64,000 nucleotides of DNA, taken from contig NZ_JAASRM010000001.1 of NCBI RefSeq assembly GCF_011761565.1, positions 1,612,139 to 1,676,138 on the forward strand, written 5' to 3'. Made by a program: the position numbers and the translations under genes. The notes under the pieces were generated by a model. The model did not search any database, was not told the DNA's origin, and was given only the letters and a program-made list of their open reading frames with translations. This DNA comes from Rhizomicrobium palustre (GTDB lineage Bacteria > Pseudomonadota > Alphaproteobacteria > Micropepsales > Micropepsaceae). The stretch's first letter is position 1, and the number at the start of each line of letters is the position of its first letter. This document shows, one piece after another, positions 9,837 through 18,726 of this stretch.

Positions 9837-10975
9837 TCGGCCAATTCCGCGATCAGGCTGTTGAGCACGAGAAGCCCGCGCTTGCTGGCTTTGAGATGGC
9901 CATCTTGCAGCGTCACCAGACCTTGTGCCTCTAGCTCGGCAATGCGTGGGGGCGAGAGCGTGATGCCCCAGCGCTCTCGATAGGCGGCAAGGTCGAGACC
10001 TTCGGCGAGGCGCAGATTCATCAGAAGATGTTCATGCGCGGCGTCTTCGCAGGCGACCTTTTCCCACTGCGTATAGCCATGGCGGTTGGCGGCGACGTTT
10101 TTCAGCCAGCGTTCCGGCAAGCGCTCGGTGACAGTGGCGACGATCTCGTCCCCTAGCCACAGCCGCCCATGCGCGCCAGGCCCCACGCCCGCATAAGAGC
10201 CATAGCGCCAATAGACGAGGTTATGGCGCGCATCGCAGCCGGGGCGAGCGTGATTGGAAACCTCATAAGCGGGAAGGCCCGCAGCGGCGGTGATCTCTTG
10301 CGTCAGATCGAAGAGGGCGGCGGCGTGATCTTCATCCGGGATGACGAGTTTGCCGCGCTGATGGAGCAGCGAGAAGGGTGTCTGCGGTTCGATGGTGAGC
10401 TGATAGAGCGACAGATGCTCGGTGCCGATGGCGAGCGCTTCCTTCAATTCGCTTTCCCACGCCGTGAGGGTTTGGCCGGGGCGGGCGTAGATCAAATCGA
10501 GCGAGACTCGGTCGAAATTTTTCTGCGCCAACACCAGCGCCGCCTTGGCTTCGGCAAGATCATGCAAGCGGCCGAGAAATTTCAAATCGGCATCATTGAG
10601 CGCTTGAATGCCCAGCGAGACGCGATTGACGCCCGCTGCCTTATAATCAGCAAAACGCGCGGCATCGGCGCTGGCGGGATTTGCTTCCAGGGTGATCTCG
10701 ACATCATTGGCCCAAGGCCAAAGCGCACGCGCTTCTTCCAAAATGCGGCCGACGCTTTTGCCTTGCATCAAGCTTGGCGTGCCGCCGCCGAAAAATACCG
10801 TGCTGAGCACAGGCCGCGCCTCGCCTTGCATTTCTGCGGCGTAACGCATTTCGGAAAGGATGGAGGCGACCCAATCTTCTTCCGCGATGGCTTCGCGGAC
10901 ATGGGAATTGAAATCGCAATAGGGGCATTTGGCAGCGCAAAACGGCCAATGGACGTAGAGGGCGAAAGCACTCAT
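9833..10975 (-). CDS. hemW: HemW-type radical SAM heme chaperone
   Basis: Radical SAM protein formerly called HemN-like; HemW proteins bind and deliver heme and lack the Cys pattern of true HemN. The 4Fe-4S motif is CAAKCPYC (CxxxCxxC) at residues 13-20, followed by VFFGGGTPSLM and EITLEANPAS. The C-terminal HemN-type domain follows. Its 380 residues are normal for HemW. In many alphaproteobacteria rdgB and rph lie directly upstream, as here, and the set may be co-transcribed although a 232-bp gap with a repeat element intervenes. Confidence 0.9.
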   Translation of the reverse strand: MSAFALYVHWPFCAAKCPYCDFNSHVREAIAEEDWVASILSEMRYAAEMQGEARPVLSTVFFGGGTPSLMQGKSVGRILEEARALWPWANDVEITLEANPASADAARFADYKAAGVNRVSLGIQALNDADLKFLGRLHDLAEAKAALVLAQKNFDRVSLDLIYARPGQTLTAWESELKEALAIGTEHLSLYQLTIEPQTPFSLLHQRGKLVIPDEDHAAALFDLTQEITAAAGLPAYEVSNHARPGCDARHNLVYWRYGSYAGVGPGAHGRLWLGDEIVATVTERLPERWLKNVAANRHGYTQWEKVACEDAAHEHLLMNLRLAEGLDLAAYRERWGITLSPPRIAELEAQGLVTLQDGHLKASKRGLLVLNSLIAELAD

Positions 10976-10981
10976 CTATTA

Positions 10982-11178
10982 ACCCTCCCCTTGAGGGAGG
11001 GTCGGAAAATACGGATGCATTTTTCGGGGAGGGGTAAGACGAGGCGCAGGCGATAAGCCTAAATGGTTGCGTTTTGGAGCGCGGCCAATCTTCCACGCTC
11101 TAGAGGTCACGACATACCCCTCCCCGAAATTGGGGCCGCTACGCGCCGCCAATTTCGACCCTCCCTCAAGGGGAGGGT
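10982..11178. repeat. Type C compound inverted-repeat element (197 bp)
   Basis: The outer ends (10982-11004 and 11156-11178) are perfect 23-bp inverted repeats, and each end is itself a hairpin (ACCCTCCC / GGGAGGGT). A second, inner perfect 15-bp inverted pair lies at 11022-11036 and 11115-11129. The element fills most of the hemW-rdgB gap. There is no transposase and no credible gene, so it looks like a MITE. Confidence 0.75.
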
Positions 11179-11207
11179 GGAAGGGTAGGCCGTTGCTCAT
11201 TCCTTTT

Positions 11208-11807
11208 TCACCCCAACACCGCCTTGGAAAACAGCTCAAACGCTTTGGCGCGGTGGCTGATGGCGTGTTTTTGCGCGGGATCGATTTCGGCGAAGGTCTC
11301 ACTCATCCAATCGGCGACGAATATCGGGTCATAGCCAAAGCCTCGTGTTCCGCGCGGCGGAAATTCGAGATGGCCGTGGACTTCGCCTTGGAAGGTTTCA
11401 ACCTCGCCCTCGGGCGTGGAGAGCGCGAGGCAGCAGACGAATTTCGCCCGCGCTTTCGCAACACCCTTTTCGGCGAGCAGGCTTTCGATCTTCCCCATAG
11501 CGATGGAGAAGTCTTTCGTCGGCCCCGCCCAGCGCGCCGAATAGATGCCAGGGTCGCCGTTCAAGGCTTCCACGGCGAGGCCGGAATCATCGGCCAGCGC
11601 ATACATCTTGGCGCCAAGCGCAGAGGCCCGCGCTTTCAGGATGGCGTTTTCCGCGAAGGTGAGGCCGGTCTCTTCCGGCTCGGGCAGGCCAAGCTCGCCT
11701 GCACCTTTCACCGCAATGCCAAAGGGGGCGAGCAAAGCGAGGATCTCCCGCACTTTGCCCGCATTGTGACTGGCGACGACCAGGCTCGCGCCTTCGGGGA
11801 GCTTCAT
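11208..11807 (-). CDS. rdgB: dITP/XTP pyrophosphatase (RdgB/HAM1)
   Basis: Hydrolyses non-canonical purine nucleoside triphosphates (dITP, XTP) to monophosphates, keeping them out of DNA. At 199 residues it is normal for the family. Motifs: [14 protein letters not shown] near the N-terminus, [38 protein letters not shown] and ISHRAKAF at the C-terminus. Its ATG overlaps the rph stop by 4 bp, so rph and rdgB are coupled, a common bacterial pairing. Confidence 0.95.
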   Translation of the reverse strand: MKLPEGASLVVASHNAGKVREILALLAPFGIAVKGAGELGLPEPEETGLTFAENAILKARASALGAKMYALADDSGLAVEALNGDPGIYSARWAGPTKDFSIAMGKIESLLAEKGVAKARAKFVCCLALSTPEGEVETFQGEVHGHLEFPPRGTRGFGYDPIFVADWMSETFAEIDPAQKHAISHRAKAFELFSKAVLG

Positions 11808-12514
11808 TCGCCCAGAGCCTCTTTCTGCAACGCCACCAGCTCGCCAATGCCTTTGCGGGCGAGGCCGAGGAGCTGAGTGAACTCTTCATCCGAGAAGGGC
11901 GCGCCTTCGGCGGTGCCCTGAATTTCCACAAGGCCGCCCGAACCGGTCATGACGAAATTGGCATCGGTGCCTGCGGTGGAATCTTCGGCGTAATCGAGAT
12001 CCAGCACAGGGGTGCCGCCAACAATGCCGCAAGACACAGCCGCGACATGATCCTTCAAGACAGGTTTCGTCACCATGCCGATCTTCTTCATGTAGCCGAT
12101 GCATTGCGCCAGCGCGACATAGCCGCCGGTGATCGAGGCGGTGCGGGTGCCGCCGTCGGCCTGCAGCACGTCGCAGTCCACGATGATCTGGCGTTCGCCC
12201 AGCGCCGAAAGATCGACCACGGCGCGCAAGGAGCGCCCGATCAGACGCTGGATTTCCTGGGTGCGGCCCGATTGCTTGCCGGAAGCAGCCTCGCGGCGCA
12301 TACGATCATGGGTGGAGCGGGGCAGCATGCCGTATTCGGCCGTGACCCAGCCCTTGCCCGAACCGCGCAAGAAGGAGGGGGTGGTTTCTTCCAAGGAGGC
12401 GGTAACCAGGACATGGGTGTCGCCGCATTTGACGAGGCAGGAGCCTTCGGCATGCTTGGCAAAGCCGGGGGTGAGGGTGACGTTACGAAGGCTATCGGAG
12501 GCCCGGCTGCGCAT
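11804..12514 (-). CDS. rph: Ribonuclease PH
   Basis: Phosphorolytic 3'-5' exoribonuclease that trims tRNA precursors. The 236 residues include RNase PH signatures: [15 protein letters not shown], the substrate-binding [23 protein letters not shown], and [17 protein letters not shown]. The N-terminus [18 protein letters not shown] corresponds to the usual start. It is transcribed divergently from hrcA across a 114-bp gap. It is the first gene of an rph-rdgB unit. Confidence 0.95.
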   Translation of the reverse strand: MRSRASDSLRNVTLTPGFAKHAEGSCLVKCGDTHVLVTASLEETTPSFLRGSGKGWVTAEYGMLPRSTHDRMRREAASGKQSGRTQEIQRLIGRSLRAVVDLSALGERQIIVDCDVLQADGGTRTASITGGYVALAQCIGYMKKIGMVTKPVLKDHVAAVSCGIVGGTPVLDLDYAEDSTAGTDANFVMTGSGGLVEIQGTAEGAPFSDEEFTQLLGLARKGIGELVALQKEALGE

Positions 12515-12628
12515 AGGCTCTATCTCTTGAAGTTTGAATTGCGGGTCGTTACCTAGCGGCTTGAGCCCAGTCAGTGCAAACTACTCCTGGGCCGAACGGC
12601 AAACTTCAAGGCGTTCAAGAACTTAACC

Positions 12629-13690
12629 ATGGGTTCGCCGATGACAAATCCTCTGTTTCTGGCAGACCGCCAGCGTGAAATCTTCCGCCATCTGGTGGAT
12701 GCGTTTCTTTCGTCGGGCGAGCCGGTGGGTTCGCGCACCCTGTCGCAGATCCTGCCGATGGGGCTTTCGCCCGCCTCGATCCGCAATGTGCTGGCGGATT
12801 TGGAGACCATGGGGCTGCTCTATGCCCCCCATACCAGCGCCGGGCGGGTGCCGACGGAGCGGGGCTTGCGCCTGTTCGTGGATGGGCTGTTGCAGGTGGG
12901 CGAACTCGCCCAGCCAGAGGTTTCAGACCTGGAAGAGCAGCTGGCGGGCTCTGGCCGCGGCGTGGAAGAGCTTCTGACCCAGGCCACCACCATGCTCTCG
13001 GGCCTGTCGCGCTGTGCCGGGCTGGTGGTCACGGCCAAGCAGGATACGGCCCTGAAGCATGTGGAATTCGTCAGCCTTTCGCCGGGAAAAGCCCTGGTGA
13101 TCCTTGTGTTTGAGGACGGGCAGGTCGAAAACCGCCTGATTAATACCCCCGCGGGCCTGCCGGTTTCGGCGCTTGCGGAAGCCTCCAACTATCTCAATGC
13201 GCGATTATCGGGCCGGACATTGGAAGACGCCCGCTCGGGCATCCTCGCCGAACTCGAAGGCGAGCGCGCCGAGCTTGATGCCCTTACGGCCAAGATCGTC
13301 GCCGAAGGGCTTGCAACGCTCGCCGGGCCGGGCAATAGCGATGATGAAAAGGTCTTGATCGTGCGCGGGGCCAGCCACCTTCTGGAAACCCTGGAAGCGC
13401 AAAGCGATCTCGAACGCATTCGCAATCTGTTCGACGATATCGAACGCAAAAACGAACTCATCCAGCTTTTGGAGCTGGCCCGCCAAGGTGATGGCGTGCG
13501 CATCTTCATCGGCTCGGAAAACCGCTTGTTCAGCCTGTCGGGCTCCTCCATTGTCGCGGCCCCTTACGTCAATGCCAAAGGCAAAGTCGTTGGGGTGATC
13601 GGCGTTTTGGGACCGACGCGGCTTAATTATGCGCGGATCATCCCCATGGTCGATCAGACGGCCAAGGTGATCGGCCGCCTGCTTGGATAG
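12629..13690 (+). CDS. hrcA: Heat-inducible transcription repressor HrcA
   Basis: Repressor of class I heat-shock genes through CIRCE operators. At 353 residues it has an N-terminal winged helix (about 5-75, with PASIRNVLADLETMGLL) and the central GAF-like dimer domain. The C-terminus GVIGVLGPTRLNYARIIPMV is a family hallmark. The start could be the ATG at 12629 or 12641; neither has a strong ribosome site. It precedes grpE with a very short gap, the classical hrcA-grpE operon. I see no CIRCE palindrome in its own upstream region, so autoregulation is not evident. Confidence 0.95.
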   Translation: MGSPMTNPLFLADRQREIFRHLVDAFLSSGEPVGSRTLSQILPMGLSPASIRNVLADLETMGLLYAPHTSAGRVPTERGLRLFVDGLLQVGELAQPEVSDLEEQLAGSGRGVEELLTQATTMLSGLSRCAGLVVTAKQDTALKHVEFVSLSPGKALVILVFEDGQVENRLINTPAGLPVSALAEASNYLNARLSGRTLEDARSGILAELEGERAELDALTAKIVAEGLATLAGPGNSDDEKVLIVRGASHLLETLEAQSDLERIRNLFDDIERKNELIQLLELARQGDGVRIFIGSENRLFSLSGSSIVAAPYVNAKGKVVGVIGVLGPTRLNYARIIPMVDQTAKVIGRLLG

Positions 13691-13697
13691 GAAAGCT

Positions 13698-14285
13698 ATG
13701 TCTGAAGAAAATACGCCGGAAGCCCCCATCGAGACCCAGACCGAAAACGGCGCCGCCGAGCTCAGCGAGCACGAGCAAATGCATGCCTTGCTGCAAGCCC
13801 TGACGCTGGAAAATAACGAGCTGAAGGATCAGCGCCTGCGTGCGCTGGCCGAGGCCGAAAACATTCGCCGCCGCGGTGAGCGCGAAAAGCAGGATGCCTC
13901 CACCTATGCGGTGACCAAGTTTGCCCGCGATATGCTGACCGTCGCCGACAATTTCGGCCGCGCACTCGCCGCTTGCCCGCCGGAAAAGCGCGAAGCCGCC
14001 GACCCACAGGTTAAAGCCGTGATCGAAGGCGTGGAAGTGACCGAGCGCCAGTTGCTCTCGATCCTGGAAAACCACGGCATCAAGATCATCGATACCTCTG
14101 ACGGCAAGTTCGATCCCAACCTGCATCAGGCCGTGGCCGAAGTGCCGGGCGAGGGCAAGCCTGCGGGCTCCATCGTGCATGTGGTGCAGACCGGTTTCAA
14201 AATCGGCGAGCGGCTGCTGCGCCCCGCCATGGTGACCGTGGCACGCAAAGAAGACGCCCCTGCCGCTACGAATACGCAGGCCTAA
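13698..14285 (+). CDS. grpE: Nucleotide exchange factor GrpE
   Basis: Cochaperone that releases ADP from DnaK. The 195-residue protein has a long N-terminal helix (about 35-80) with [17 protein letters not shown]. The C-terminal beta domain shows NPLHQAV-like text ([13 protein letters not shown]) and [17 protein letters not shown]. The start at 13698 is set by AGGAAAG just upstream; an in-frame ATG 15 bp earlier sits inside hrcA and lacks a site. It lies in the hrcA-grpE operon. dnaK and dnaJ are not nearby. Confidence 0.96.
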   Translation: MSEENTPEAPIETQTENGAAELSEHEQMHALLQALTLENNELKDQRLRALAEAENIRRRGEREKQDASTYAVTKFARDMLTVADNFGRALAACPPEKREAADPQVKAVIEGVEVTERQLLSILENHGIKIIDTSDGKFDPNLHQAVAEVPGEGKPAGSIVHVVQTGFKIGERLLRPAMVTVARKEDAPAATNTQA

Positions 14286-14286
14286 G

Positions 14287-15096
14287 ATGAGCGATCCGAT
14301 TCGCATCGTGGTAGCAGGCGCCTCCGGGCGCATGGGGCGCACCTTGGTGCGGATCATTTCGGAGACCGAAGGCTGTGTGGTCTCCGGCGCGTTCGAAGCC
14401 AAAGGGCATGGCGACCTTGGCAAGGATGCGGGCGAGCTTGCCGGGATCGGCAAGATCAATGTTCCGGTGACGGACGATCCTTTGGAAGTGATCGCCAAAG
14501 CCCAAGCCTTGGTCGATTTCACTGTGCCGAAAGTGTCGGTGGAACTCGCCGGGCTGTGCGCCCAGGCGCGCATTACCGATGTGATCGGCTCGACGGGCTT
14601 TTCCGAAGAGGAAAACGCCAAGATCGCCGCCGCCGCGCGCCATGCGGTGATCGTCAAATCCGGCAATTTCTCACGCGGGGTGACGATGCTCGCCGCCCTC
14701 GTAAAGCAAGCCGCCAAAGCATTGCCCGGTTTCGATGTCGAGATCGTGGAGATGCATCACAACAAGAAAGTCGATGCGCCGTCGGGCACCGCGCTGTTGT
14801 TGGGTGAAGCTGCCGCCAAAGGCCGTGAGATTTCGCTTAGCGAAAATGCCGTGCGGTCGCGCGATGGCCATACGGGCGCGCGCGTGCCGGGCACCATCGG
14901 TTTCGCGGCGCTGCGGGGCGGCACCGTGGTTGGCGATCACCAGGTGATTTTGGCGGGCTCGGGCGAACGCCTGGTGCTTGGCCATATCGCTGAGGACCGG
15001 TCCATCTTCGCCCATGGCGCGGTGACCGCCGCCCAATGGGGCCAGGGCAAAAAACCTGGCCTTTACAGCATGGCCGATGTCTTGGGCGTGAGCTGA
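14287..15096 (+). CDS. dapB: 4-hydroxy-tetrahydrodipicolinate reductase
   Basis: NAD(P)H-dependent reductase of the diaminopimelate/lysine pathway. The Rossmann fold starts [17 protein letters not shown]. The signature [20 protein letters not shown] (about 156-175) holds the catalytic His and Lys residues, and the nearby [10 protein letters not shown] is also conserved. Its 269 residues are standard. It begins one base after the grpE stop, so it is almost certainly part of the hrcA-grpE transcript. A hairpin-like stretch near 15040-15063 is inside the coding region and is probably chance. Confidence 0.95.
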   Translation: MSDPIRIVVAGASGRMGRTLVRIISETEGCVVSGAFEAKGHGDLGKDAGELAGIGKINVPVTDDPLEVIAKAQALVDFTVPKVSVELAGLCAQARITDVIGSTGFSEEENAKIAAAARHAVIVKSGNFSRGVTMLAALVKQAAKALPGFDVEIVEMHHNKKVDAPSGTALLLGEAAAKGREISLSENAVRSRDGHTGARVPGTIGFAALRGGTVVGDHQVILAGSGERLVLGHIAEDRSIFAHGAVTAAQWGQGKKPGLYSMADVLGVS

Positions 15097-15125
15097 AACA
15101 CTCCCAGTTATCCGCCAATCCAAAC

Positions 15126-15269
15126 TGTCATCCCGGACGCGCCTTCGTAGGCCTGTCCGTTCGGAACATAGGCGCGATCCGGGATCTACTTGGAAATCCG
15201 TGCGGGCGGAAAAGTGGGTCCCGGGTCTCTCAGCCCCTGCTGCGCAGCGCCTGATCGCCCGGGATGACA
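15126..15269. repeat. Type A intergenic inverted-repeat element, copy 2
   Basis: About 144 bp starting TGTCATCCCGGACGCGCC and ending CGCCCGGGATGACA, with internal GGCGCGATCCGGGATC and GTGGGTCCCGGGTCT blocks shared with copy 3. It lies between the convergent dapB and the Ada-type gene, so it may also serve as a bidirectional 3' end structure. Confidence 0.78.
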
Positions 15270-15283
15270 ATCTTCTTAAGTTA

Positions 15284-16132
15284 CTAAATCGCCACCATTT
15301 CCCGCTTGGCCGCTTCGACCGCCAGCATAGCGCGCTTTCTTTCCACGCCCCAATGATAGCCAGTGAGTGCGCCGCTGGCGCCTAGCGCGCGATGGCAGGG
15401 GATCAGCCAGGAAATCGGATTGCGCCCCACCGCAGCGCCCACCGCCCGGCAGGCTTTGGGCGATTTCAAACTCTCCGCGATCGCGCCATAGGTGGAGAAT
15501 TCTCCGCTCGGGATGGCGAGCAGCGCCTGCCAGACCTTTACCTGAAACGGTGTGCCCATCAGATAGAGCGGCAGGATCTCGCGGTTTTCGGCATCGAAGA
15601 TTTTCGCCACAACGTCGGCGGCTTTATCATCAGCGCGCCTGAAGACCGCTTTCGGCCAGCGTGCCCGCATATCGGCCAGCATCGCGTCTTCATCATCGCC
15701 AAAGCCCAAACCACAGAGGCCTTTGTCAGTTAGGGTCGCGATGGCGAGCCCGAAAGGGCAGAAGGCAAAGCCATAGTCCACCACCAAACCCGCGCCGCCT
15801 TTGGCGTAATCGCCCGGCGTCATCGCTTCGACTTTGAGACAGAGATCATGCAGGCGGGAGGGGCCAGACAGACCTGCCTCCAGAGCCGCAGCCAAAACGC
15901 TGGCGCCTTTGGAAAGCTCGGCCTTGGCATGGGCGAGGGTGAGATGACCGACAAAGGCTTTCGGGCTGACGCCGATATAGCGGGTGAAGATGCGCTGGAA
16001 ATGAAAGGGCGAAAGGCCGACGTGTTCGGCTGCCTCTTCCAGCCGCGGCTGCTCCTGGTAATGGCCGGTCAGATAAGAAATGGCGGTTGCCATCCTTTTC
16101 CAATCCGTGCCGTTCTCAACGATCTTAGTCAT
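15284..16132 (-). CDS. Ada-type protein: AraC-family HTH fused to methylated-DNA-cysteine methyltransferase
   Basis: Suicide repair enzyme for O6-alkylguanine joined to an AraC-type DNA-binding domain. Residues about 15-110 form the HTH region (EEAAEHVGLSPFHFQRIF). Residues about 195-280 form the methyltransferase with acceptor Cys246 in LIPCHRALG. The N-terminal zinc-cysteine domain of E. coli Ada, which senses methylphosphotriesters, is missing, so any induction mechanism must differ. I chose the ATG at 16132; the ATG at 16093 has a GGAAAAGG site and is an alternative. It faces away from nth, another DNA repair gene, across a MITE-like element. Confidence 0.88.
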   Translation of the reverse strand: MTKIVENGTDWKRMATAISYLTGHYQEQPRLEEAAEHVGLSPFHFQRIFTRYIGVSPKAFVGHLTLAHAKAELSKGASVLAAALEAGLSGPSRLHDLCLKVEAMTPGDYAKGGAGLVVDYGFAFCPFGLAIATLTDKGLCGLGFGDDEDAMLADMRARWPKAVFRRADDKAADVVAKIFDAENREILPLYLMGTPFQVKVWQALLAIPSGEFSTYGAIAESLKSPKACRAVGAAVGRNPISWLIPCHRALGASGALTGYHWGVERKRAMLAVEAAKREMVAI

Positions 16133-16184
16133 GGGGTGAGTGTATCGCGGGTTACGCAGGTTTCGACCCGAAACTTGCGGCGTT

Positions 16185-16318
16185 ATCGTCATGGCCGGGC
16201 TTGACCTTGCACCGCTGCACGCAGTCCCATACTGCCGTCATGGCCGGCCTCCGAGCCGGCCATCCAGGCGTTTTTCGCTGCAAAGATGGATGATCGGGTC
16301 AAGCCCGGCCATGACGAT
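16185..16318. repeat. Type B inverted-repeat element with 22-bp perfect terminal repeats
   Basis: A 134-bp element. The ends 16185-16206 and 16297-16318 are perfect 22-bp inverted repeats with the core GTCATGGCCGGGCTTGACC. An inner hairpin (ATGGCCGGC / GCCGGCCAT, about 16239-16262) lies inside. It sits in the shared upstream region of the Ada-type gene and nth. Related shorter copies are at 37229-37261, 43281-43401 and 51639-51713. Confidence 0.8.
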
Positions 16319-16344
16319 TTGGGGCAGTGATAGGGAGATGGACG

Positions 16345-17040
16345 ATGGCTTTTTCCAAGGACGAGGTGAACGCGTTTTACGCGGCGCTGAAAAAGTCCAA
16401 TCCCAACCCGGAAACCGAGTTGAACCACTCCAACCCTTACACGCTCCTGGTGGCGGTGGTGCTGTCGGCGCAAGCCACCGACAAAGGCGTCAACAAGGCG
16501 ACCGAAGCGCTCTTCAAGATCGCCGATACGCCCGAGAAGATGGTCAAGCTGGGCGAGGAAAAGCTCTCAGACCACATCAAGACCATCGGGCTTTATAAGG
16601 GTAAGGCCAAGAACGTCATCGCGCTCTCAAAGCTTCTGATTGCCAAACACGGCGGCAAGGTGCCCGAGAACCGCGAGGCGCTGGAAGAGCTGCCCGGCGT
16701 TGGCAGGAAGAGCGCGAACGTCGTGCTCAACGTCTGCTTTGGTCATAAGACCATCGCGGTGGATACCCATATCTTCCGCGTTGCCAATCGCACCGGGCTC
16801 GCGCCGGGCAAGGATGTGCGCGAGGTCGAAGACGGGCTGATGGCAGTGACGCCCGACAAATACCTTCTCAACGCGCATCACTGGCTGATCCTGCACGGGC
16901 GCTATACCTGCGTGGCGCGACTGCCCAAATGCCCGGTCTGTGTGGTGCGCGACCTCTGCCGTTTCGAGGACAAAACCGTTCCGCCGCCTGTAAAGCCGGT
17001 CAAGACGTCGGGGAAGCTGATCTCGCGCGCAAAGCGGTGA
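16345..17040 (+). CDS. nth: Endonuclease III
   Basis: Bifunctional DNA glycosylase/AP lyase of base excision repair acting on oxidised pyrimidines. The 231 residues include the helix-hairpin-helix LEELPGVGRKSANV with catalytic Lys122, then IAVDTHIFRVANR with catalytic Asp140. The C-terminal 4Fe-4S cluster ligands are Cys189, Cys196, Cys199 and Cys205 (C-x6-C-x2-C-x5-C). The ATG at 16345 has a GGGAG site; an in-frame ATG 18 bp upstream is less likely. The 3' end overlaps the convergent lipoprotein gene by 41 bp. Confidence 0.96.
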   Translation: MAFSKDEVNAFYAALKKSNPNPETELNHSNPYTLLVAVVLSAQATDKGVNKATEALFKIADTPEKMVKLGEEKLSDHIKTIGLYKGKAKNVIALSKLLIAKHGGKVPENREALEELPGVGRKSANVVLNVCFGHKTIAVDTHIFRVANRTGLAPGKDVREVEDGLMAVTPDKYLLNAHHWLILHGRYTCVARLPKCPVCVVRDLCRFEDKTVPPPVKPVKTSGKLISRAKR

Positions 17041-17380
17041 GGCAGGCGGAATCGGCGGCGCTGGTCTTGCCCTGCGGGATTGTCTCCACATGGCGCACGC
17101 TCATGTCCTTGCCGTCGGAATAGAAGAACAGAAAGACGCGGCAATCGCCATTGTCATAGCGCCAAAGCTCAGAGCCATTCTCGCGGCGCGTGAAACTCGG
17201 CTTGCCGAAGCTCGCCTGCACCTGCGGCGGCTGAAGCCCAATGAAACCGGAGGGTTCGCCCGCGGGCGGCGGCGGGGGCAAGGCGAGCAGGGAAGAACCA
17301 GTCCCCCCGCCAGGATTGCTGGAGCAGGCCGACAGACCGAGAAGCAGGGCGGTGGCCGCCAATGTCTTGCGGAATTTCAT
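17000..17380 (-). CDS. Small predicted lipoprotein of unknown function
   Basis: A 126-residue protein starting MKFRKTLAATALLLG with a clear lipobox (LSAC), so it should be lipid-anchored. After a Gly/Pro-rich linker comes a compact domain (PPQVQASFGKPSFTRRENGSELWRYD cut short here: key features are a Trp-Arg-Tyr stretch and two Cys). The pattern of 'E-x-W-x-Y' followed by a short Cys-containing strand resembles SmpA/OmlA-type small lipoproteins, but I cannot assign it. The start is supported by AAAAGG upstream. The gene end overlaps nth on the other strand. Confidence 0.75.
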   Translation of the reverse strand: MKFRKTLAATALLLGLSACSSNPGGGTGSSLLALPPPPPAGEPSGFIGLQPPQVQASFGKPSFTRRENGSELWRYDNGDCRVFLFFYSDGKDMSVRHVETIPQGKTSAADSACLTALRARSASPTS

Positions 17381-17519
17381 CAGACCTTTTCCCCGACAGA
17401 ACGCGCCGCTGCAATACACTATCGTGGGGGCCGGCCCCGAATGAACAATCCGCAAAAGTCTTGTGCAATGCCCACTATCCCGCTATGCGGGCGGGGTTTT
17501 TGACTTTGGGACAGGAATA

Positions 17520-18509
17520 ATGACGCGCAAATATGACGTGATCGGGCTCGGCAACGCCATTGTGGACGTGCTGGCACCGGTCGATGACGAGTTCGTCCTG
17601 ACCCATCAGGTGGTCAAGAACGCCATGATGCTGATCGACGAATTCCGCGCCGAGCAGCTCTACAAGGCCTTCGGCGAGACCGTCGAAGCAGCGGGCGGTT
17701 CGGTCGCCAACTCCATGGCGGGGCTCGCCTCTTTCGGCGGACGCGGCAAGTTCGTCGGCAAGGTCAAGGCCGACCGCCTCGGCGAAGCCTTCGCCAAGAG
17801 CTTGACCGAGAACGGCACTGATTACACCACCGCGCCCGCCACTGAAGGCGCTTCCACCGCCTGCTGCCTGATCGCGGTGCCGCCGGACGCGCAGCGCGCC
17901 ATGAACACGTATCTGGGTGCCAGCCGCGAGCTTGGCCCGGATGATGTGATCGCAGAAGACATCGCCGCCGCCGAAACGCTCTATATCGAAGGCTATCTCA
18001 CCGATTCCGAGATCTCCTGGCAGGCCGCGCTGAAGGCTGCCGCCATCGCCAAGGAGACCGGCACCAAGATCGCCGTCACCTTGTCGGATGCCTTCTGCGT
18101 CGGGCGTTATCGCCAAGTGTTTTTGGATTTCCTCGATGTCGCCGACATCGTCTTTGCCAATGAAGAAGAAGCCAAATCGCTGTTCCAGGTCGAGGATTTC
18201 GATGCGGTGCTGCAGTGCTTCATCGCCTGGGGTGGGATCGCCGCCATCACCCGTTCGGCCAAAGGCTGCGTCGTGACGGGCAATGGCCAGGTGCATGTGG
18301 TCGATGCGGCGCCGGTTTCCCAAGTGCTGGATACGACGGGCGCGGGCGACCAGTTCGCCGCCGGCTTCCTCTTCGGCCTGACCCACAAAAAGAGCCTGAC
18401 CGAATGCGGCAAGCTCGGCGCGCTGGCCGCCGCCGAAGTGATCTCCCATTTCGGCGCCCGCCCTGAAGTGTCGCTGAAGGCGCTGGCCGAAGACGCCGGG
18501 CTGGTGTGA
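17520..18509 (+). CDS. PfkB-family sugar kinase, probable adenosine kinase
   Basis: Likely phosphorylates adenosine to AMP (purine salvage). The 330 residues begin MTRKYDVIGLGNAIVDVLAP, typical of the alphaproteobacterial adenosine kinase branch. The N-terminal PfkB motif region GGSVANSMAGLASFGG is present. The C-terminal signature LDTTGAGDQFAAGFLFG holds the catalytic Asp and anion hole. The start has an ACAGGAAT site. It is a single-gene unit; a GC-rich hairpin followed by five T residues just upstream (about 17479-17502) may be an unrelated terminator. Other PfkB sugar substrates cannot be excluded. Confidence 0.85.
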   Translation: MTRKYDVIGLGNAIVDVLAPVDDEFVLTHQVVKNAMMLIDEFRAEQLYKAFGETVEAAGGSVANSMAGLASFGGRGKFVGKVKADRLGEAFAKSLTENGTDYTTAPATEGASTACCLIAVPPDAQRAMNTYLGASRELGPDDVIAEDIAAAETLYIEGYLTDSEISWQAALKAAAIAKETGTKIAVTLSDAFCVGRYRQVFLDFLDVADIVFANEEEAKSLFQVEDFDAVLQCFIAWGGIAAITRSAKGCVVTGNGQVHVVDAAPVSQVLDTTGAGDQFAAGFLFGLTHKKSLTECGKLGALAAAEVISHFGARPEVSLKALAEDAGLV

Positions 18510-18512
18510 GGT

Positions 18513-18654
18513 CTTTCACCTCCCCCTTGCGGGTGAGAGCGAAGCGATCCGGGTGGGGGTAAGCGATTGGGGCTTACCTTCACCGCTTCCCCCCACCCGA
18601 TCCGCCTTCGCTGCGCTACGACGGATCGACCTCCCCGCGAGGGGGAGGTTAAAG
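18513..18654. repeat. Type C-like inverted-repeat element downstream of the adenosine kinase
   Basis: About 142 bp. The ends 18513-18532 and 18635-18654 pair in 18 of 20 positions (CTTTCACCTCCCCCTTGCGG versus the reverse complement of the far end). A second inverted pair inside involves GATCCGGGTGGGGG and CCCCCACCCGATC. This and the following hairpin occupy a 426-bp gene-free gap (18510-18935). I see nothing else in the remainder of that gap. Confidence 0.7.
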
Positions 18655-18726
18655 GGTCGCTATATTTAGAGCGGCCAAAACTCCAAACCGCAACCCATTG
18701 ATCTTTGTTTGTCGCCTTTGGCGAAA

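Noticed and set aside
12515..12628. Possible CIRCE operator between rph and hrcA
   Set aside because: No TTAGCACTC-N9-GAGTGCTAA palindrome or close variant is visible; only short unrelated inverted pieces.
15040..15063. Terminator-like GGCCAGG/CCTGGCC hairpin followed by TTT
   Set aside because: Lies within the dapB coding sequence and encodes conserved residues near the C-terminus; probably chance.
17479..17502. CCCGC/GCGGG hairpin followed by five T residues
   Set aside because: Stem is only 5 bp with extra bases before the T run, and no plus-strand transcript clearly needs to end there; too weak to list as a terminator.
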